From Parvibaculum sp963696585 (lineage in GTDB: Bacteria; Pseudomonadota; Alphaproteobacteria; Parvibaculales; Parvibaculaceae): a stretch of DNA of 64,000 nucleotides. The notes beneath the pieces were generated by a model. It had not been told where the DNA came from. It saw only the letters and a list, made by a program, of their open reading frames with translations, and did no database searches. Below, in pieces: positions 61,066-64,000 of this stretch. The stretch spans positions 31,310 to 95,309 of the forward strand of contig CAVOKW010000032.1 of assembly GCA_963696585.1 (NCBI GenBank). The letters are read 5' to 3'. A program made the position numbers and the translations under genes. How positions within the stretch are numbered: the first letter of the stretch is position 1; each line of letters begins with the position of its first letter.

Positions 61066-63012
61066 ATGAACGTGCCCGTCAAATCGATCATGATGGACGA
61101 ATTGGGCGAGCAGTCCCTGTTGCTGCCCCAACTGCTTGCCGATGCGCTGGTTGCCAATGACCGCATCAAGTTTCTGTTCACGCTATTGCAGATGGCCGAG
61201 CACAGGGCCACTCATCCTGATGACGCGGTGCCGGAACTTTCGGTCGAACGCAAGGCTGCGGGCCTGAGCGATGATCACTATGACGAGGCGCTGGCCCAGG
61301 CGGCGCGGTGCGATGGCGGGGCGCTTCATCTGCCGGGGGCCTCAAAACTCCGTCAGGACATTCTGGATGCGCTTGACTGCATGCTGGCGCCGCTCCGGCT
61401 CGCCGGTGTTGCCGCCGCCGCCGCCCTTGCCACGCGTGAAATGTCGTTGCGTCAAAACCTTCCCGTTTTTGATGACGACATCATTCCTGTCGGCATTGTC
61501 GATGCCATGACCAGCGGCGAGCGGACACGAGGCGACAGTCTGCATATTCTTGTCATGGACTTGCATCGCGCCCTCAATGATCTTCAGGGCGAAATCGCCG
61601 ATGAGTCGATTGATGGGGCGCGCGTTTTTCGTCTCAAAGAGACGGACCGGGAACTGGTTGCGGCCTTCATGAAAGGTCTGCATGAAACCGCACCCCTCAA
61701 ATTTGATCATCCGGGGCTGGGAACGACGGCGACAAGGGCGGGGGATACGCTCGTCATTCAGAATGATATCGGCACCACCGATGCGCATGTGCTGGTCATT
61801 CATGTCGATGATATGGAGGTCACGCTGACCTATACCGATATTCATGCCCAGCGTGCCGCGTTCTTTCAAAGTCTCTTCAAGCCGTTTGACGTGATCTGGG
61901 ACGACACGCGTTCGCGGCATGGCGCGCACTTGCATGAGGAAGAGAATTATTATCTCTGCATTGGCCGCTATGCGGCGACGGACAGAGCGGCGCTTGAGCG
62001 CTATCTTGCCTTTCTCGGCTCGCGCATCGTTTTTCTGATCGACTGGAATCATACGCGCAAGGTGTTGCGGGAGTTCCTGCCGAAGAAAGAGGGTGTGGCG
62101 CTGCTCAAATGGGCGGCCGATCATAATATCGGTCATCGCGGCTTTCTGAAACTTGGCGGCGAGGTGCTGCTTTATGAGGCCATCGAGTTTGCCCGGCAGC
62201 CCATGCTGCGCTATGGCGAGAAACTCTTCGAGGCGCTCGGCAGTGATGCGACCAATGATTATCTGAAATTCGTGTTCCGGGCCGCGACGGAGGGCTTGAT
62301 GCAAGGCCGCTCCGAGCGCTTTATCCGCGATGAGGTCAAGACCGATCTGGCGCGACGGTTTCACGGGGCGCAGGAGAATCTTTTCGTCATCGGACGAGAA
62401 CACGCGACCTTTGTCTTCGAGATTGCAACCTGTCTCAATGATGCACTGCTTCGATTTGGCGAGCAGGGCGCGAATTTCGAACAGCTCGCTGCGCGGGCGC
62501 GACACTGGGAGCAGGCGGCTGACGCGAAGGTCGACCATATGCGCTCCATGGTGCGACGACTGCACAAGGCACCGCTTTATTTTGAGCTGCTGCATGAGGC
62601 GGATGATGCCGCCGATGCGCTGGAGGAAGCCGCCTTTCTGTCCAATTTTCTGCCCCGGCTTGAGGTTGCGCCGGCATTGCTCATTCCGGTGGTCCGGCTT
62701 TCCACTTTGCTGGTTGAGGGTGCGCAGGAACTCATCAAGATGTTCGAGGTGGCCCGGCTCGTCAGGCGGGATGGTGCGCGCGAGGACTTGCAGGATTTTC
62801 TCGAAGCCGTTGACAGGTTGATCGGCATTGAGCATGCAACGGATGATGTCGAGCGGGAGGCACAGGGGCTGTTGCTCCTGCAGGCTCCGGATTTTCGTGT
62901 CCAGTCGCTTGTCGGCACCATGGTGCGGCGTCTGGAAGAGGCTGCCGATGCGCTTTCGCGCACCGCCTTGAAGCTGCGCGATCATCTCGTCAATGATGTC
63001 ATGGCGGGATAG
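61066..63012 (+). CDS. Conserved protein with C-terminal PhoU/DUF47-like helical domain
   Basis: The 648-residue protein begins MNVPVKSIMMDELGEQSLLL. Its last 200 residues are helical, with acidic repeats (FELLHEADDAADALEEAAFL, then MFEVARLVRRDGAREDLQDF, IEHATDDVEREAQGLLL), like PhoU/DUF47 proteins that bind metal and phosphate-transporter parts. The first 400 residues, including HGAHLHEEENYYLCIGRYAA and FLIDWNHTRKVLREFLPKKE, match no domain I know. GGCGGAG lies before the ATG. The PPDK-like gene starts 11 bases later, so they are one operon. Confidence 0.8.
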   Translation: MNVPVKSIMMDELGEQSLLLPQLLADALVANDRIKFLFTLLQMAEHRATHPDDAVPELSVERKAAGLSDDHYDEALAQAARCDGGALHLPGASKLRQDILDALDCMLAPLRLAGVAAAAALATREMSLRQNLPVFDDDIIPVGIVDAMTSGERTRGDSLHILVMDLHRALNDLQGEIADESIDGARVFRLKETDRELVAAFMKGLHETAPLKFDHPGLGTTATRAGDTLVIQNDIGTTDAHVLVIHVDDMEVTLTYTDIHAQRAAFFQSLFKPFDVIWDDTRSRHGAHLHEEENYYLCIGRYAATDRAALERYLAFLGSRIVFLIDWNHTRKVLREFLPKKEGVALLKWAADHNIGHRGFLKLGGEVLLYEAIEFARQPMLRYGEKLFEALGSDATNDYLKFVFRAATEGLMQGRSERFIRDEVKTDLARRFHGAQENLFVIGREHATFVFEIATCLNDALLRFGEQGANFEQLAARARHWEQAADAKVDHMRSMVRRLHKAPLYFELLHEADDAADALEEAAFLSNFLPRLEVAPALLIPVVRLSTLLVEGAQELIKMFEVARLVRRDGAREDLQDFLEAVDRLIGIEHATDDVEREAQGLLLLQAPDFRVQSLVGTMVRRLEEAADALSRTALKLRDHLVNDVMAG

Positions 63013-63022
63013 GGGCAGCGAG

Positions 63023-64000
63023 ATGGCCAGCAAGGACGATCTGTATTTCATTCTACCCGGTCATGCGATGCCGTCGCATGCCAGCGTCGAGACCATGGGG
63101 TCCAAGGCTTATGGGCTGATGCGGCTGGCGCGGCTCGGACTTAATGTGCCGCCTGCCTTTGTTCTTGGTACGGATATATGCCGCGCCTATTTCGACAAGG
63201 GCGAAATGCCGGACGGGGTGCGGCAACTCCTGGCGCAGGGGCTTTCCGAACTTGAAACCGTGACAGGACGAGGGTTTGGCAGTGAGAGTCGGCCTCTGCT
63301 CGTGTCGGTGCGATCGGGGGCGCCGGTGTCGATGCCCGGCATGATGGAGACCATTCTCAATATCGGCCTGAATGAAGAGAGCCTGCGCGGATTCCTGCGC
63401 ATGAGCGGCAATCCCCGCCAGGTGCAGGATTGCTACCGACGGTTGATCCGCGATTATTGCGATGTGGTGAAGGGGGGCGATGCGGACCGATTTGACGCCT
63501 TGGCTGAAGCCCGTATGGCTGCGGATGGCATCAGCCATCACCGGGACCTTGATACGGCAGCTTTGTCATCGGTCGCGCGGGATTCGCTTGATCTCTATCT
63601 GGCGTCGACGGGCGAGAGATTCCCGCAAGACCCGATGTTGCAATTGTTCAATGCCGTTGAGGCTGTGTTTCGATCCTGGGGGAGCGACAAGGCGAGGCGT
63701 TATCGTGCGCTCAACCATATCGATGACAGCATGGGCACGGCAGTCACGGTGCAGGTGATGGCCTATGGCAATCTTGGCGCGACCTCTGGCTCAGGCGTCG
63801 GCTTTACACGTGACCCGGCAACGGGTGAGCCGAAGCTCTATCTGGATTTCCTGTTCAACGCTCAGGGTGAGGATGTGGTGAGCGGACGTTTTGCCGTTCA
63901 TGACACGGCCTATCTCCCCCAGCGGCTGCCGCGCGTGGCCAGTGAACTGGCGCAGATGAAGCATGTTCTGGAATCCGAATTTCGCGACATGCAGGATTTC
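63023..64000 (+). CDS. Pyruvate phosphate dikinase/PEP synthase N-terminal domain protein, 3' end outside the window
   Basis: The open frame of 326 codons runs off the window. It begins MASKDDLYFILPGHAMPSHA and has the ATP-grasp region of PPDK: VETMGSKAYGLMRLARLGLN, SVRSGAPVSMPGMMETILNI, and GTAVTVQVMAYGNLGATSGS followed by GVGFTRDPATGE. This domain phosphorylates a partner His using ATP; the His and PEP domains, if present, lie beyond the window. Co-transcription with the PhoU-like gene suggests a joint phosphate-linked role. Confidence 0.93.
   Translation, partial: MASKDDLYFILPGHAMPSHASVETMGSKAYGLMRLARLGLNVPPAFVLGTDICRAYFDKGEMPDGVRQLLAQGLSELETVTGRGFGSESRPLLVSVRSGAPVSMPGMMETILNIGLNEESLRGFLRMSGNPRQVQDCYRRLIRDYCDVVKGGDADRFDALAEARMAADGISHHRDLDTAALSSVARDSLDLYLASTGERFPQDPMLQLFNAVEAVFRSWGSDKARRYRALNHIDDSMGTAVTVQVMAYGNLGATSGSGVGFTRDPATGEPKLYLDFLFNAQGEDVVSGRFAVHDTAYLPQRLPRVASELAQMKHVLESEFRDMQDF

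Overview
The window looks like a piece of an alphaproteobacterial chromosome. The style is that of soil or marine degraders of hydrocarbons and steroids, with Parvibaculum or another Hyphomicrobiales as a guess from gene content only. It is GC-rich, genes are packed in co-oriented runs with GGAG-type ribosome sites and ATGA overlaps, and no rRNA, tRNA, CRISPR array, insertion sequence or phage gene was seen. The 5' edge cuts a [2Fe-2S] ferredoxin and the 3' edge cuts a pyruvate phosphate dikinase-like gene.

Region A (about 1-32.3 kb) is a dense catabolic cluster. After a TetR regulator comes a plus-strand operon for meta-cleavage of a dihydroxylated ring. It holds an HpaB-type flavin monooxygenase, an aldehyde dehydrogenase, a type I (VOC) extradiol dioxygenase, a fumarylacetoacetate-hydrolase-family enzyme, an HpaI-type aldolase, an HpaH-type hydratase, a DUF3237 protein and a 3-ketosteroid delta-1-dehydrogenase-like flavoprotein. 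Next are a luciferase-type monooxygenase and an enoyl-CoA hydratase (minus), three hydrolases (plus), and an IclR regulator followed by a FadH-like reductase, a MaoC hydratase and a carboxymuconolactone-decarboxylase-family protein (minus). A plus-strand run then encodes a zinc alcohol dehydrogenase, a thiolase-fold protein without the nucleophilic Cys, its DUF35 partner and four acyl-CoA dehydrogenases. A minus-strand run of a fifth acyl-CoA dehydrogenase, an SDR and an acyl-CoA synthetase closes the region. Together these could activate a carboxylic or cyclic substrate to a CoA ester, shorten it by beta-oxidation and retro-aldol steps, and open a ring by extradiol cleavage. The real substrate (steroid-like, terpenoid or aromatic acid) is not settled by the sequence.

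The border at 32.3-32.7 kb holds an 18-bp perfect palindrome and decayed fragments of a HipA-like gene and a CaiB-type CoA transferase. This suggests a rearranged junction.

Region B (32.7-64 kb) is more housekeeping and envelope in character. It has katG, a Baeyer-Villiger-type monooxygenase behind a 16-bp operator-like repeat, a flavin reductase-like protein, a transglutaminase-like protein lacking the usual His, a glycosyltransferase, a secreted SH3/crystallin-like protein, two regulators and mtnB-mtnD-mtnC of methionine salvage. Two RND efflux systems follow, grouped around a DUF2892 membrane protein and a rhodanese, with matching AT-rich inverted repeats at both ends. Then come an OprB-like porin, a glycine-zipper lipoprotein, mtgA, two paralogous GMC oxidoreductases with one Tat-signal small subunit, an aldehyde dehydrogenase behind a leader of alternative hairpins, and a PhoU-like protein in an operon with the truncated PPDK-like gene.
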